From Limisphaerales bacterium (GTDB lineage: Bacteria; Verrucomicrobiota; Verrucomicrobiia; Limisphaerales; UBA11358): a stretch of 6,884 nucleotides of DNA. The position numbers were made by a program, and so were the translations under genes. Positions 1 to 5,708 of this stretch are shown here, in pieces; position 1 is the first letter of the stretch, and the number at the start of each line of letters is the position of its first letter. The stretch is from NCBI GenBank assembly GCA_027451565.1, contig DAIDJC010000180.1:1-6884 (forward strand), in the 5' to 3' direction. The notes beneath the pieces are model-generated. The model was not told where the DNA came from. It searched no databases and saw only the letters and a program-made list of their open reading frames with translations.

Positions 1-411
1 CGTGCCGTGAGACAATCCCTCGAGAGGACGATCAATGAATGATCCCAAGTGAAAACGTCCGACCAACTCCCCGGCATTGGCCTCAATCCGGGCTGGAGGC
101 AGGTGAAAAAGCTGGCCCACAAATCGAAAAAACTCACGTCCGGTCAATTTATCATACAAAAATGGAAAATCGGGCACGTAGGCGAGTCTCCTTCGCGCCT
201 CCATCGGCTGGGTCTGGATATCGTACCCGCATATGCGGGCAGTCCCGGATGTGGGCTTGATCAGGCCTGTGATCATCTTCATCAAGGTGGTTTTGCCTGC
301 CGCATTCGGGCCCAAGATGGCAAAAAATTCCCCTCGCGGTATCGTCAGCGTCACCTGATCCACAGCCTTCAAGTCGCCGTAATTTTTTACAAGTTGATCG
401 AGTTGTATCAT
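1..411 (-). CDS. ABC transporter ATP-binding protein, 3' end cut by window edge
   Basis: This is the N-terminal 137 residues of an ABC-type ATPase; the rest lies beyond position 1. It begins MIQLDQLVKNYG. Walker A is GPNAAGKTT (residues 34-42), where the usual GPNGAGKTT glycine is alanine. A Q-loop region follows at residues 76-95 (LAYVPDFPFLYDKLTGREFF) with D81 where many ABC ATPases have Gln, as is common in ABC-2/EcsA-like exporters ('PD.PFLY.KLTG'). The window ends at LSHGT, the start of the ABC signature (residues 133-137), so Walker B and the H-loop are not seen. Its ATG overlaps the TGA of the preceding gene (ATGA, 408-411) and has no clear Shine-Dalgarno, so translation is probably coupled. 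It would power a transporter at the cytoplasmic face of the inner membrane; the substrate is unknown and the permease may lie further left. Family is confident, substrate is not. Confidence 0.93.
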   Translation of the reverse strand, partial: MIQLDQLVKNYGDLKAVDQVTLTIPRGEFFAILGPNAAGKTTLMKMITGLIKPTSGTARICGYDIQTQPMEARRRLAYVPDFPFLYDKLTGREFFRFVGQLFHLPPARIEANAGELVGRFHLGSFIDRPLEGLSHGT

Positions 412-1205
412 GGCCGGTTGAGCTCGTCTATGATCGCGGTGATATTGTCGGGCAGCCGAATGCGGAGAATCTCGCCCAGGGTGCTGACATCCACCGATAT
501 CTCATGACCCAGCACCGTGGTTTCCAACCTGTAAACCGGCACATACTCATTTCCTATTTTTAAACGGGTTCTGCGTGCCGTGCATTCCAATTTTTGGTCC
601 GTGGAGAAGCCGGGCATCCCCGTCAAATCCAATCCATCCAGTAAAAAATCCGCCACATCCGCGTCAAAGACCCGCACCAAAGCTGCGGGGTTTTCAAGGG
701 TTTGAAAGGGAATTTCCCGGTCCAGATCCCCACCGGGCCCATTGACCCGCAAATGAACGACCTGGTTTGTGGAACGAGAGTGAATCTCCACCGTGGTTTG
801 ACGAGCGGTGATCTTGAGGTTGATTTCCTGCCATTTGCGTTGCAGGTTGAAAGTAACGTGCCCATCAAACTTGAGGCGGTTGGTGAAGTCGCCCAAGGCA
901 ATGTTCCCCGCAAAATGCAATTGGTAACCCGCCCCCAGCACAAATCCTTCCGGGGGCGGCTTGTTGTCATCCATGGTTGCCATTTGCTGGCCCACGCTTG
1001 TGGACAACTCGCAATACCCTGTCCTGTCGCTGTTTTGGTAAACACTCAGGGAAGAGGAATCCGGGGCAGTGAGGATTTTTCTCCAAACCAATTGTAAAGG
1101 GACCGGCATATCCCCGCCCTGCGAACCGTATTCCATCTGCCATAGCAGGCCGTTCATGGTCAACCAAAAGGCGGCCACCAGTAAAATGGAAAAACGCCGG
1201 ATCAT
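408..1205 (-). CDS. Uncharacterised membrane-anchored or secreted protein in ABC operon
   Basis: I do not recognise a named family. The 265-residue product has a basic N-terminus (MIRR) and a hydrophobic stretch at about residues 5-24 with no clear AxA cleavage site, so it is an N-terminal anchor or signal peptide. The remainder is soluble, rich in alternating hydrophobic/polar stretches that suggest beta structure, and has no catalytic motif I can name. Cysteines are few (in GYCEL and LECTA). The start is well supported: GAGGAACC precedes the ATG at Shine-Dalgarno distance and overlaps the TGA of the upstream gene, with a 6-nt intergenic gap. Its stop overlaps the ABC ATPase start (ATGA). 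The context suggests an envelope partner of that transporter, for example a periplasmic accessory protein, but this is inference from gene order only. Confidence 0.85.
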   Translation of the reverse strand: MIRRFSILLVAAFWLTMNGLLWQMEYGSQGGDMPVPLQLVWRKILTAPDSSSLSVYQNSDRTGYCELSTSVGQQMATMDDNKPPPEGFVLGAGYQLHFAGNIALGDFTNRLKFDGHVTFNLQRKWQEINLKITARQTTVEIHSRSTNQVVHLRVNGPGGDLDREIPFQTLENPAALVRVFDADVADFLLDGLDLTGMPGFSTDQKLECTARRTRLKIGNEYVPVYRLETTVLGHEISVDVSTLGEILRIRLPDNITAIIDELNRP

Positions 1206-1211
1206 GGTTCC
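1206..1211 (-). promoter_or_regulatory. Shine-Dalgarno overlapping upstream stop codon
   Basis: On the minus strand the sequence TTGAGGAACC lies directly before the ATG at 1205. It contains GAGGAA, complementary to the 16S rRNA 3' end, and its first bases overlap the TGA of the LysM gene. It is the clearest ribosome binding site in the window, fixes the start of the 265-residue gene and implies co-translation with the upstream gene. Confidence 0.6.
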
Positions 1212-2090
1212 TCAAGGTGGGAGTATTAAAACCTGCCCCACATGCAGTTTCCGGGGATTTACCTTGGGATTGGCATCCTCCAATGATGTCAAGGAAAGCC
1301 CCTCTTTTCGGGCAATTGCGGCCATGGTTTCGCCGAATGCAACCGTGTGAAAATGCCGCCTGCCACTGAGACTGGTTTGCCTTGCGCTTTTTGTTTTAAC
1401 TGTCTGAATTCCAGATTCTTTCGCTTGTGTTGTCAATTGCTGGCCCGAGGATGAAGGAGTCACCGGCGCACCTGCATTGGAAATATCATCAGGTGAAGCG
1501 CTCAGTGTGGCTCCTGAATTTTCCTGCCCGCTTTGAACGGCTGGTTGAACCGGCGCGCCATTGGCACCCACCAGGCCGGCTGTTTTCAGGGAAAGATAAT
1601 AGGCGCTCCACGCTCGCAACTGGCCTGTCAACTGGTCCACTTGAGCCTGCAATTGATGATTCTGGATCACCAGACTTTCCATTTGCTTTTGTATGGCAGG
1701 AGCATCCGGCAGGCCAATCTCGTCCGAGGCAAGCAAAACCTTGCAACTGTGTATGCGGGCATTGATCACATCCCGGTTTTTTGCGTCCGGCTCCAGTTTC
1801 AGGTATTCCTGGTAATGATAAATGGCGGCGGCAGGGTCCGGATATTTGGTGTCATACAATTCCGCCAGGCGAAAATGGGCGGCAGCAGAATGCGGGTTGA
1901 CCTCCAAGGATTCTTGGAAAGCTTCGATTGCGCCTGGCCAATCCATATCGTTGTAACAACTGTTTCCAAGAACATAATGAGGCTCCTTTTCCTCATCGCC
2001 CTGGTTGGAATCGCCCGCGGAACAACTGGCCGTTGCGGCCAATCCCGCAACAACCATGATCATCAATCCCATCCGGGCCCAATATGCCAT
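1212..2090 (-). CDS. TPR / coiled-coil / LysM putative lipoprotein
   Basis: The 292-residue product has four visible parts. Residues 1-23 form a hydrophobic signal ending ATASC; Cys23 could be a lipobox cysteine, although Thr at -3 makes the lipobox weak. Residues about 38-102 are two TPR-like helical hairpins (YVLGNSCYNDMDWPGAIEAF and AAAHFRLAELYD...AIYHYQEYLKLEP). Residues about 130-168 are a predicted coiled coil rich in Gln and Leu. After an Ala/Ser/Gln-rich linker (about 170-245), residues 246-292 are a LysM domain (HTVAFGETMAAIARKEGLS...NPRKLHVGQVLILPP), which in known proteins binds N-acetylglucosamine polymers such as peptidoglycan. It is therefore probably an outer-membrane or periplasmic protein that scaffolds partners at the wall. 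It is first in the three-gene operon. The ATG at 2090 has no Shine-Dalgarno; internal Met7 or Met10 are possible alternative starts. Confidence 0.9.
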   Translation of the reverse strand: MAYWARMGLMIMVVAGLAATASCSAGDSNQGDEEKEPHYVLGNSCYNDMDWPGAIEAFQESLEVNPHSAAAHFRLAELYDTKYPDPAAAIYHYQEYLKLEPDAKNRDVINARIHSCKVLLASDEIGLPDAPAIQKQMESLVIQNHQLQAQVDQLTGQLRAWSAYYLSLKTAGLVGANGAPVQPAVQSGQENSGATLSASPDDISNAGAPVTPSSSGQQLTTQAKESGIQTVKTKSARQTSLSGRRHFHTVAFGETMAAIARKEGLSLTSLEDANPKVNPRKLHVGQVLILPP

Positions 2091-2200
2091 GCACTAAGGG
2101 TAGGCAAAAACCGGGACTGGTGCAATCGTGCGCATGAAATCTTCCCAGGCTTTCCAAGAGCTTTGAGCGAAGCCCCCTGAACCCTGACGGGAACCACCCC

Positions 2201-2231
2201 AAAAAGCAGGCGCAGGCATCACACCTGCGCC
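2201..2231 (-). terminator. Rho-independent terminator-like hairpin
   Basis: GGCGCAGG (2209-2216) and CCTGCGCC (2224-2231) form a perfect 8-bp stem with a 7-nt loop. Read on the minus strand the stem is followed by TGCTTTTT (2208 down to 2201). No minus-strand gene is visible immediately to its right, so it may end a transcript of a lost gene or act as a leader attenuator 110 nt before the LysM gene. Confidence 0.45.
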
Positions 2232-2459
2232 AATCTTTTGCCACGAAAACACCGACATGGCCGCCTAGCTGGGAAGCTGGCTGAAACCTGATGCCTCGTC
2301 GCTACTCAATCATAACACACTCCAGCGATTTCTGCACAAGGTATTTTCAGCTAGACCGCAGGTGATCTTTTCGAGTTGGAAGGTTAGGGCATGGACGGAA
2401 AAGAGGTGGCATTGGCCGACAAGGATTTTTGGACTTGGGCGAAGCTTTGGCGAAAGTGC

Positions 2460-2474
2460 AGGTTTGCCAAACCT
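2460..2474. repeat. 15-nt palindrome (operator-like)
   Basis: AGGTTTG-C-CAAACCT is a perfect inverted repeat of 7-nt arms around one base in non-coding DNA. It has the symmetry of a dimeric regulator site but no adjacent gene explains it. Confidence 0.25.
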
Positions 2475-2676
2475 TGTAATATTGAGCCGCAACGAAGCCC
2501 AAGGCCAAAAAGACCGTCCCCCATTCCTACCGCGTCCGGAGCTGCATGTTTGATGGAAATGGTCTAAAAGATCCAAGAGGGAAAGCCGGCATCTTCCAAC
2601 CCCTTCGTTTGAAGCCTGAAGCATTCGTTGGGAAAGCGCCAAACCGCCTCAATTTTTTCGGGCTATTTTTTCAGGC

Positions 2677-2704
2677 TTGCCTGTTTGTTGATTTGCGATA
2701 GATT
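2677..2704 (+). promoter_or_regulatory. Possible sigma70-type promoter of tRNA-Gly
   Basis: TTGCCT (2677-2682) and TAGATT (2699-2704) are separated by 16 nt, each matching 4 of 6 positions of the -35 and -10 consensus. The predicted start would lie about 14 nt before the mature tRNA 5' end. Position is sensible; sequence match is only moderate. Confidence 0.4.
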
Positions 2705-2724
2705 GTCTCCCAGAGTTTCTGGGC

Positions 2725-2800
2725 GCGAGCGTAGCTCAGTTGGTAGAGCATCACGTTGCCAACGTGAATGTCGAGGGTTCAAATCCCTTCGCTCGCTCCA
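2725..2800 (+). tRNA. tRNA-Gly (anticodon GCC)
   Basis: A full cloverleaf can be drawn. The acceptor stem GCGAGCG/CGCTCGC (2725-2731 with 2790-2796) has seven pairs. The D stem is GCTC/GAGC with AGTTGGTA loop. The anticodon stem TCACG/CGTGA encloses TTGCCAA with anticodon GCC at 2758-2760. The variable loop is ATGTC, and the T stem GAGGG/CCCTT carries loop TTCAAAT. The discriminator is T2797, usual for bacterial glycine tRNA, and CCA is encoded (2798-2800). The tRNA reads GGC and, with wobble, GGT glycine codons. Confidence 0.98.
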
Positions 2801-2820
2801 TTTTTTCCCGGGTAAATGTG

Positions 2821-2848
2821 TGTATTCCTCTTTGTATGTATTCCTCTT
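2821..2848. repeat. Short direct repeat, 12 nt x 2
   Basis: TGTATTCCTCTT occurs at 2821-2832 and again at 2837-2848, a 16-nt period, in the tRNA 3' flank. It resembles slippage or duplication; no function is apparent. Confidence 0.4.
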
Positions 2849-2867
2849 ATCCCGCAAGGGGTTTTTT
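2849..2867 (+). terminator. Weak intrinsic terminator after tRNA-Gly
   Basis: ATCCC-GCAA-GGGGT can form a short 5-bp stem (one G-T pair) capped by a GNRA tetraloop, followed by TTTTTT (2862-2867). It lies 49 nt after the tRNA and is the only terminator-like structure there. Confidence 0.4.
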
Positions 2868-2935
2868 CCAAAATGATTGAATACCACTGGAAGGAATGCT
2901 CCTTTGCCTTATGGTGCTTGTGAGCTTTTCGTTTT

Positions 2936-3623
2936 TTATTCCATTGTCATGACCAAAAGTTCCTCCATCCAGCGCAAGCTGTCCAAAGAAGGATAAAAGA
3001 TTTTCTCCTCCGGCGAAATCACTGGCTTGCCAGCAATCGCCGCCCATTCCCTCTGCCCCTCAATGCGTTCATCCAAACGCGATGCGTTCACCCGCCAGAT
3101 GCCTGCCACTTTTTATCGTCCGGAACGGATGCAATCAGGTGCCGGTCCATTGCCCAATGGTGGTTGGGACACAACGCGATTCGTTTGTTTTGCTGTCATT
3201 GCGGCTGATGCAGAAGGGAATGAGGTGCACAGCCTCCACCAGGGAAAGCCTTTGGTCCAATAAAACTCGAACCCCGCATGCGGCACAACGGTAATCCTAC
3301 ATTTCCAAAATGGAATTCTTGAAAGCCCCATCCCGACCTGGTGGCAATTCATCTTTTAATTCGCTGGCCGGAGTTGTCTCCATGAAGGGGGGCCCGCCAA
3401 GGCCGCCAATTTTTCCCGGTCATCCGGGAAGTATCGGGCACTCAAGGCCCCGCGAAGGATTGAGATTGAGATTTTCGCAGGCCAACTTCCAGTCCAGCAG
3501 GTCAATGATGCTTAACAGCAATACGGGCTTATGCGGACGCTCATTCGTGCCATGCTTGTCTTGTCCTGCCGCAAATTCTAAAGGCGGACGAGCCAGGGTT
3601 TCCAACTATATATATTGCATCAT
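2936..3623 (-). pseudogene. HNH restriction-type endonuclease, decayed by frameshifts and stops
   Basis: No single frame is open, but joining minus-strand frames restores a recognisable HNH endonuclease of the predicted-restriction-enzyme type (COG3440 / HNH_2-like). The N-terminal 'PHKPVLLLSIIDLLD' motif is at 3491-3536. The zinc/HNH region follows: CxxC (DYRCAACG, 3276-3287), the EAVHLIPF histidine (3225-3227), then ALCPNHHWAMDRHLIA with HH at 3157-3162. The C-terminal RLDERIEGQ...FYPSLDSLRWMEELL block ends at TAA 2936-2938. Lesions are TAG 3606-3608, a frame change near 3450-3470 where the family's middle ~80-100 residues seem missing, a C-run indel 3387-3392, TAG 3297-3299, a one-base loss near 3181 and an A-run indel 3110-3114. 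An intact relative would cut DNA, possibly modified DNA; this copy cannot make a full product. The proposed start is ATG 3623. The domain assignment is firm; the start and the missing middle are inferred. Confidence 0.85.
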
Positions 3624-4110
3624 GAATTCGCCCCTTCGGCAGGCATCCTGTCCACCTTACCGCTTTTGCAACTTTGGCAACCCTGCCCACAGGTGTGTTG
3701 AAATACCGTTTCATTACCCGAGTCAATCGCCCTATACGGGCAACGCAACTTTCCCTTTTCCAAATGGAAAATGACCACGGCAATTGTTCGTTAATATCCA
3801 ATCTCTGCTGTGCCTGCTTGGCTTCTTGATGCCTGTTTTTGAGCTTTTGGCTGTTTGAAGACACCAGAAGCCCAGGATTTGGCCCGGCTTTCACGCGCCA
3901 AGCGACTCCGTAGCGGTGGCAAAATTATGCGCAAAAGCATGCGCCGGTCGGCCACACAAAATCGTTGATCATTAGGTTGTCAATGCGATGGTTCACACCC
4001 AATTCAAGCGTGACGGCGTGTGCGCAGGCATTGTCCAACCCAACTGTTTGGCCTCACGGCCAATGCTACTGAAGTGGATCGCAACATGCAGATCTTGGTT
4101 TACATGTTGA
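3624..4110 (-). pseudogene. Possible gene debris upstream of the HNH pseudogene
   Basis: Nothing here is intact. A minus-strand frame runs from about 4038 to a TAA at 3925-3927 (LDNACAHAVTLELGVNHRID...), then stays open to 3541. Just before it, another frame reads HVAIHFSSIGREAKQLG. Near 3830-3650, pieces in two frames (QQRLDI, then FHLEKGKLRCP, then VFQHTC) faintly resemble the zinc-finger start of ISL3-type transposases. The pattern of protein-like stretches in shifting frames matches the neighbouring pseudogene, so I read it as decayed coding DNA, identity unknown. It could also be ordinary non-coding sequence. Confidence 0.22.
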
Positions 4111-4396
4111 AATCAAGTTGGTTGTGCAAAAAGACCGAAAAGTCACTAAAAGTGCGAAGGACAGGTCACCTGATCTTTGTTTTGAGTTCAATTTAATATT
4201 AACCATTCATTTTCAACTGCTTGTGACATATTAAGGACAAAAACGGCGTAAAATTCACCCTTGATTTAGGTGGGTGAAGCACTTCAATTTTTATTTTCAG
4301 TGACATTATTGATTAGGTCAAAAGACCAGAGCAGAACCGAAAAAACGCCCAAAATATGGGCATTGCATTTAGATTATTCTTAAAAATTCATTTTAG
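4111..4396. other. AT-rich intergenic leader region
   Basis: Roughly 290 bases, clearly more AT-rich than the flanks, without a plausible gene. It contains an inverted repeat TTCACCC/GGGTGAA (4254-4260 with 4272-4278) and a small hairpin GCCCA/TGGGC (4347-4351 with 4357-4361). Either could be a regulator site or RNA structure upstream of the first PEP-CTERM gene. Confidence 0.4.
4254..4278. repeat. Inverted repeat TTCACCC...GGGTGAA
   Basis: Perfect 7-nt arms separated by 11 nt, about 225 nt before the start codon at 4503. There is no T-tract, so an operator is more likely than a terminator. Confidence 0.3.
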
Positions 4397-4435
4397 TGTC
4401 CCATTAAAAGACAATTCTGTCCCAATCCTGAATAG
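4397..4435 (+). promoter_or_regulatory. Paired TGTCCC boxes upstream of first PEP-CTERM gene
   Basis: TGTCCC occurs at 4397-4402 and 4418-4423, 21 nt apart (two helical turns). The proximal box starts 85 nt before the ATG at 4503. The same pair, with the same spacing, the same offset to the ATG (86 nt) and the same AATAG 13 nt after the start of the proximal box, precedes the paralogue at 5602-5640. A direct-repeat activator site is the simplest reading. Confidence 0.55.
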
Positions 4436-4441
4436 TATTAT
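4436..4441 (+). promoter_or_regulatory. Possible -10 element TATTAT
   Basis: TATTAT matches TATAAT in 5 of 6 positions. No good -35 hexamer sits 16-18 nt upstream; instead the proximal TGTCCC box occupies the -35 area, which would fit an activator-dependent promoter. The paralogue has no equally good hexamer at the same place. Confidence 0.3.
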
Positions 4442-4502
4442 GAATTGAGATGTGCGAGTTTCTTGCCTGTTGAGGAACAACATTTTTAAGACACAAAGCA
4501 AA

Positions 4503-5288
4503 ATGAAAATAAATCGAAACATCCAAGCCCTGGCCGCCTTGGTTCTGGCCAGTGGGTTAGTCTCTGGGGCAAAAGCGGATATCACCTACAAGATATCCGA
4601 TTATTCGCTGGAAAATGCGAACGTCAGCTTCAATTTTTCCGGTGACACGCCGTCCGGACCTGTGGGAACGGACCAGACCATCTTAGCAGGTGGGATTGGA
4701 ATCACCGCCACCACGCCGACGGCTGGGACCGGCGGCCCCAGTTCTTATGTCTCCGTTTGCACGGATTTTGCAGCGACGCTCTACATTGGAAGCAGCTACA
4801 CTTACGCAAATCCGGCCCAAATTCCAGACGCGAGTTATGTGCCTGACCCAACCCAAGTCGCAGGCGGGCTTCAGTCTGCGGCGAATTTGTTTTCCAAATA
4901 TAGCGGCCTTCTGACTGATGGTAAACGTGATGATGCGGCGGCATTGCAATTGGCCATTTGGACCGTGCTTTATGATTCCAATATAAACTTTTCAAGTTCA
5001 TCCATTGGGAATTCGACTTTTGCTGTCAATTCCAGTGGAACTTCCGCCGGTACTTTTTCAGAACTGAAAACACTTTTGGAATCCATTCCTGACCCCTCAC
5101 AAAGCTCTGTCGAAATTCTGGTGCCCAGCCCACAGAATGGTTCCAATAACGGCAACTGGCAATCAGATCCACCACAAGCTCTTCTCTATGCGCCAGTTCC
5201 AGAGGCTTCAACCGTCTTGACGGCTTCAGTTCTGTTGGTTTCGTTTGGTGTTTGCAGTCTGAGATCGTTTGGAAAGCATCGCGCTTAA
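4503..5288 (+). CDS. Secreted PEP-CTERM-like surface protein with Cys...Gln (thioester-like) motifs, paralogue 1
   Basis: The 261-residue product has a type I signal peptide (residues 1-25, hydrophobic core ALAALVLASGLVSG, cleavage after AKA). A Ser/Thr/Gly/Asn-rich ectodomain follows, and a C-terminal sorting tail: VPEAS (232-236), hydrophobic stretch to about 252, then basic RSFGKHRA. In known systems such tails are processed by exosortase and the protein goes to the outer surface or matrix. C86 in YVSVCTD is the only cysteine outside the tail, and Q149 lies in AALQLAIW, matching the Cys and Gln motifs of internal-thioester adhesin domains; bond formation is inferred. I chose ATG 4503 over an in-frame GTG at 4452 because the extra 17 residues would spoil the signal peptide and the paralogue has none. 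There is no Shine-Dalgarno; a GAGGA at 4472 is too far upstream. Confidence 0.9.
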   Translation: MKINRNIQALAALVLASGLVSGAKADITYKISDYSLENANVSFNFSGDTPSGPVGTDQTILAGGIGITATTPTAGTGGPSSYVSVCTDFAATLYIGSSYTYANPAQIPDASYVPDPTQVAGGLQSAANLFSKYSGLLTDGKRDDAAALQLAIWTVLYDSNINFSSSSIGNSTFAVNSSGTSAGTFSELKTLLESIPDPSQSSVEILVPSPQNGSNNGNWQSDPPQALLYAPVPEASTVLTASVLLVSFGVCSLRSFGKHRA

Positions 5289-5315
5289 CCACCCCCAACC
5301 ATCGCCACCCAACCT

Positions 5316-5353
5316 ATGCGGCCAAGAAACCTTGGCCGCATTTTTGTTTTTTT
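5316..5353 (+). terminator. Strong Rho-independent terminator of paralogue 1
   Basis: ATGCGGCCAAG (5316-5326) pairs perfectly with CTTGGCCGCAT (5331-5341) around an AAAC loop, followed by TTTTTGTTTTTTT. It lies 27 nt after the stop and shares its GCGGCCAA/TTGGCCGC core with the terminator at 6531-6564. Confidence 0.93.
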
Positions 5354-5454
5354 GTGCAACAGGCATGGCCATGGCAGGAAAATGACCCGTGAAAAAAGGA
5401 GTGGAGGATTAGGTTTTTACGAATACCACAATTTTTAAAAACGGTTCACAAACA

Positions 5455-5467
5455 ACAATTTAAAACT
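5455..5467 (+). repeat. 13-nt direct repeat, copy 1
   Basis: ACAATTTAAAACT here is repeated exactly at 5687-5699, just before the paralogue 2 start codon. The first copy abuts the palindrome at 5469-5482. Confidence 0.4.
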
Positions 5468-5468
5468 G

Positions 5469-5482
5469 TTTTTGGCCAAAAA
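5469..5482. repeat. Perfect palindrome TTTTTGGCCAAAAA
   Basis: A 14-nt self-complementary sequence 227 nt before the paralogue 2 start. The shape suits a dimeric DNA-binding protein. It has no counterpart at the same distance in paralogue 1. Confidence 0.35.
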
Positions 5483-5601
5483 TGGAGGAGCCAATAGGGC
5501 TTGGATAAAGCTGAATTTTTACTGAATTTAAACCAGGCTTCCTTTGCCTTTTCTAATGGTATTTATCCGCCAACTGGTGAGCTTTTTTAATGGATTTTTC
5601 A

Positions 5602-5657
5602 TGTCCCAATAAAGAACGAACATGTCCCGTGAGGCAATAGCAACCGCTGGGTGTCCC
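5602..5657 (+). promoter_or_regulatory. Paired TGTCCC boxes (plus a third) upstream of second PEP-CTERM gene
   Basis: TGTCCC occurs at 5602-5607 and 5623-5628, again 21 nt apart, with the proximal box starting 86 nt before the ATG at 5709. A third copy is at 5652-5657 with a different spacing (29 nt). Aligned without gaps to 4397-4435, the first 39 nt match at 25 positions, concentrated in the boxes, the A-rich spacer and AATAG. A shared regulator site is likely; the core promoter is not evident. Confidence 0.55.
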
Positions 5658-5686
5658 TGTTAATTTGGTAGGGTCGGTGGGGCTGG

Positions 5687-5699
5687 ACAATTTAAAACT
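5687..5699 (+). repeat. 13-nt direct repeat, copy 2
   Basis: Second exact copy of ACAATTTAAAACT, ending 9 nt before the start codon, so it would lie in the leader of the mRNA. Confidence 0.4.
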
Positions 5700-5708
5700 C
5701 TATACAAA

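Larger units (their letters stand above)
2091..2724. other. Intergenic region without a convincing gene
   Basis: About 630 bases separate the operon start from the tRNA. Open frames here (for example 110 codons on the minus strand at 2310-2642) lack a ribosome binding site, have atypical composition (rich in Arg, Leu, Ser, Cys) and show no motif, so I do not call them. A short plus-strand frame from 2391 (MDGKEVALADKDFWTWAKLW...) reads like protein at first but turns into a basic, Pro-rich tail. The supportable contents are a hairpin at 2201-2231, a palindrome at 2460-2474 and the tRNA promoter near 2677-2704. Confidence 0.5.
5354..5601. other. Intergenic region between the two PEP-CTERM genes
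   Basis: No gene is visible. It is AT-rich and contains a 14-nt perfect palindrome (5469-5482), the first copy of a 13-nt direct repeat (5455-5467), and distant inverted arms GGATAAA (5502-5508) and TTTATCC (5563-5569). The regulatory boxes of paralogue 2 begin at 5602. Confidence 0.5.

Noticed and set aside
49..507. 152-codon plus-strand open frame.
   Set aside because: It runs antisense to the ABC ATPase, whose Walker A and Q-loop regions are unmistakable.
1533..2180. 215-codon plus-strand open frame.
   Set aside because: It is antisense to the LysM gene, which has clear domains, and it shows no motif or ribosome binding site.
2310..2642. 110-codon minus-strand open frame as a gene.
   Set aside because: Unusual composition, no ribosome binding site, no motif, and it overlaps the likely tRNA promoter flank region; treated as chance.
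2628..2887. Open frames on both strands across the tRNA (…SSVGRASRCQRECRGFKSL… and …RRDLNPRHSRWQRDALPTEL…).
   Set aside because: These are the well-known false proteins produced by translating tRNA genes; the tRNA cloverleaf explains the sequence.
3310..3774. 154-codon plus-strand open frame.
   Set aside because: It is antisense to the HNH pseudogene; the minus-strand motifs are recognisable and this product is not.
4451..4485. Sigma-54 promoter, since some PEP-CTERM genes are RpoN/PrsR controlled.
   Set aside because: The nearest match has TG instead of the essential GG before N10-GC, and no equivalent exists upstream of the paralogue.
2725..4500. Integrative element inserted at tRNA-Gly.
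   Set aside because: No second copy of the tRNA 3' end and no integrase gene could be found downstream within the window.
4452..4502. N-terminal extension of the first PEP-CTERM gene from a GTG.
   Set aside because: It adds 17 residues before a normal signal peptide, the paralogue has no equivalent, and the GTG lies close to the possible promoter.
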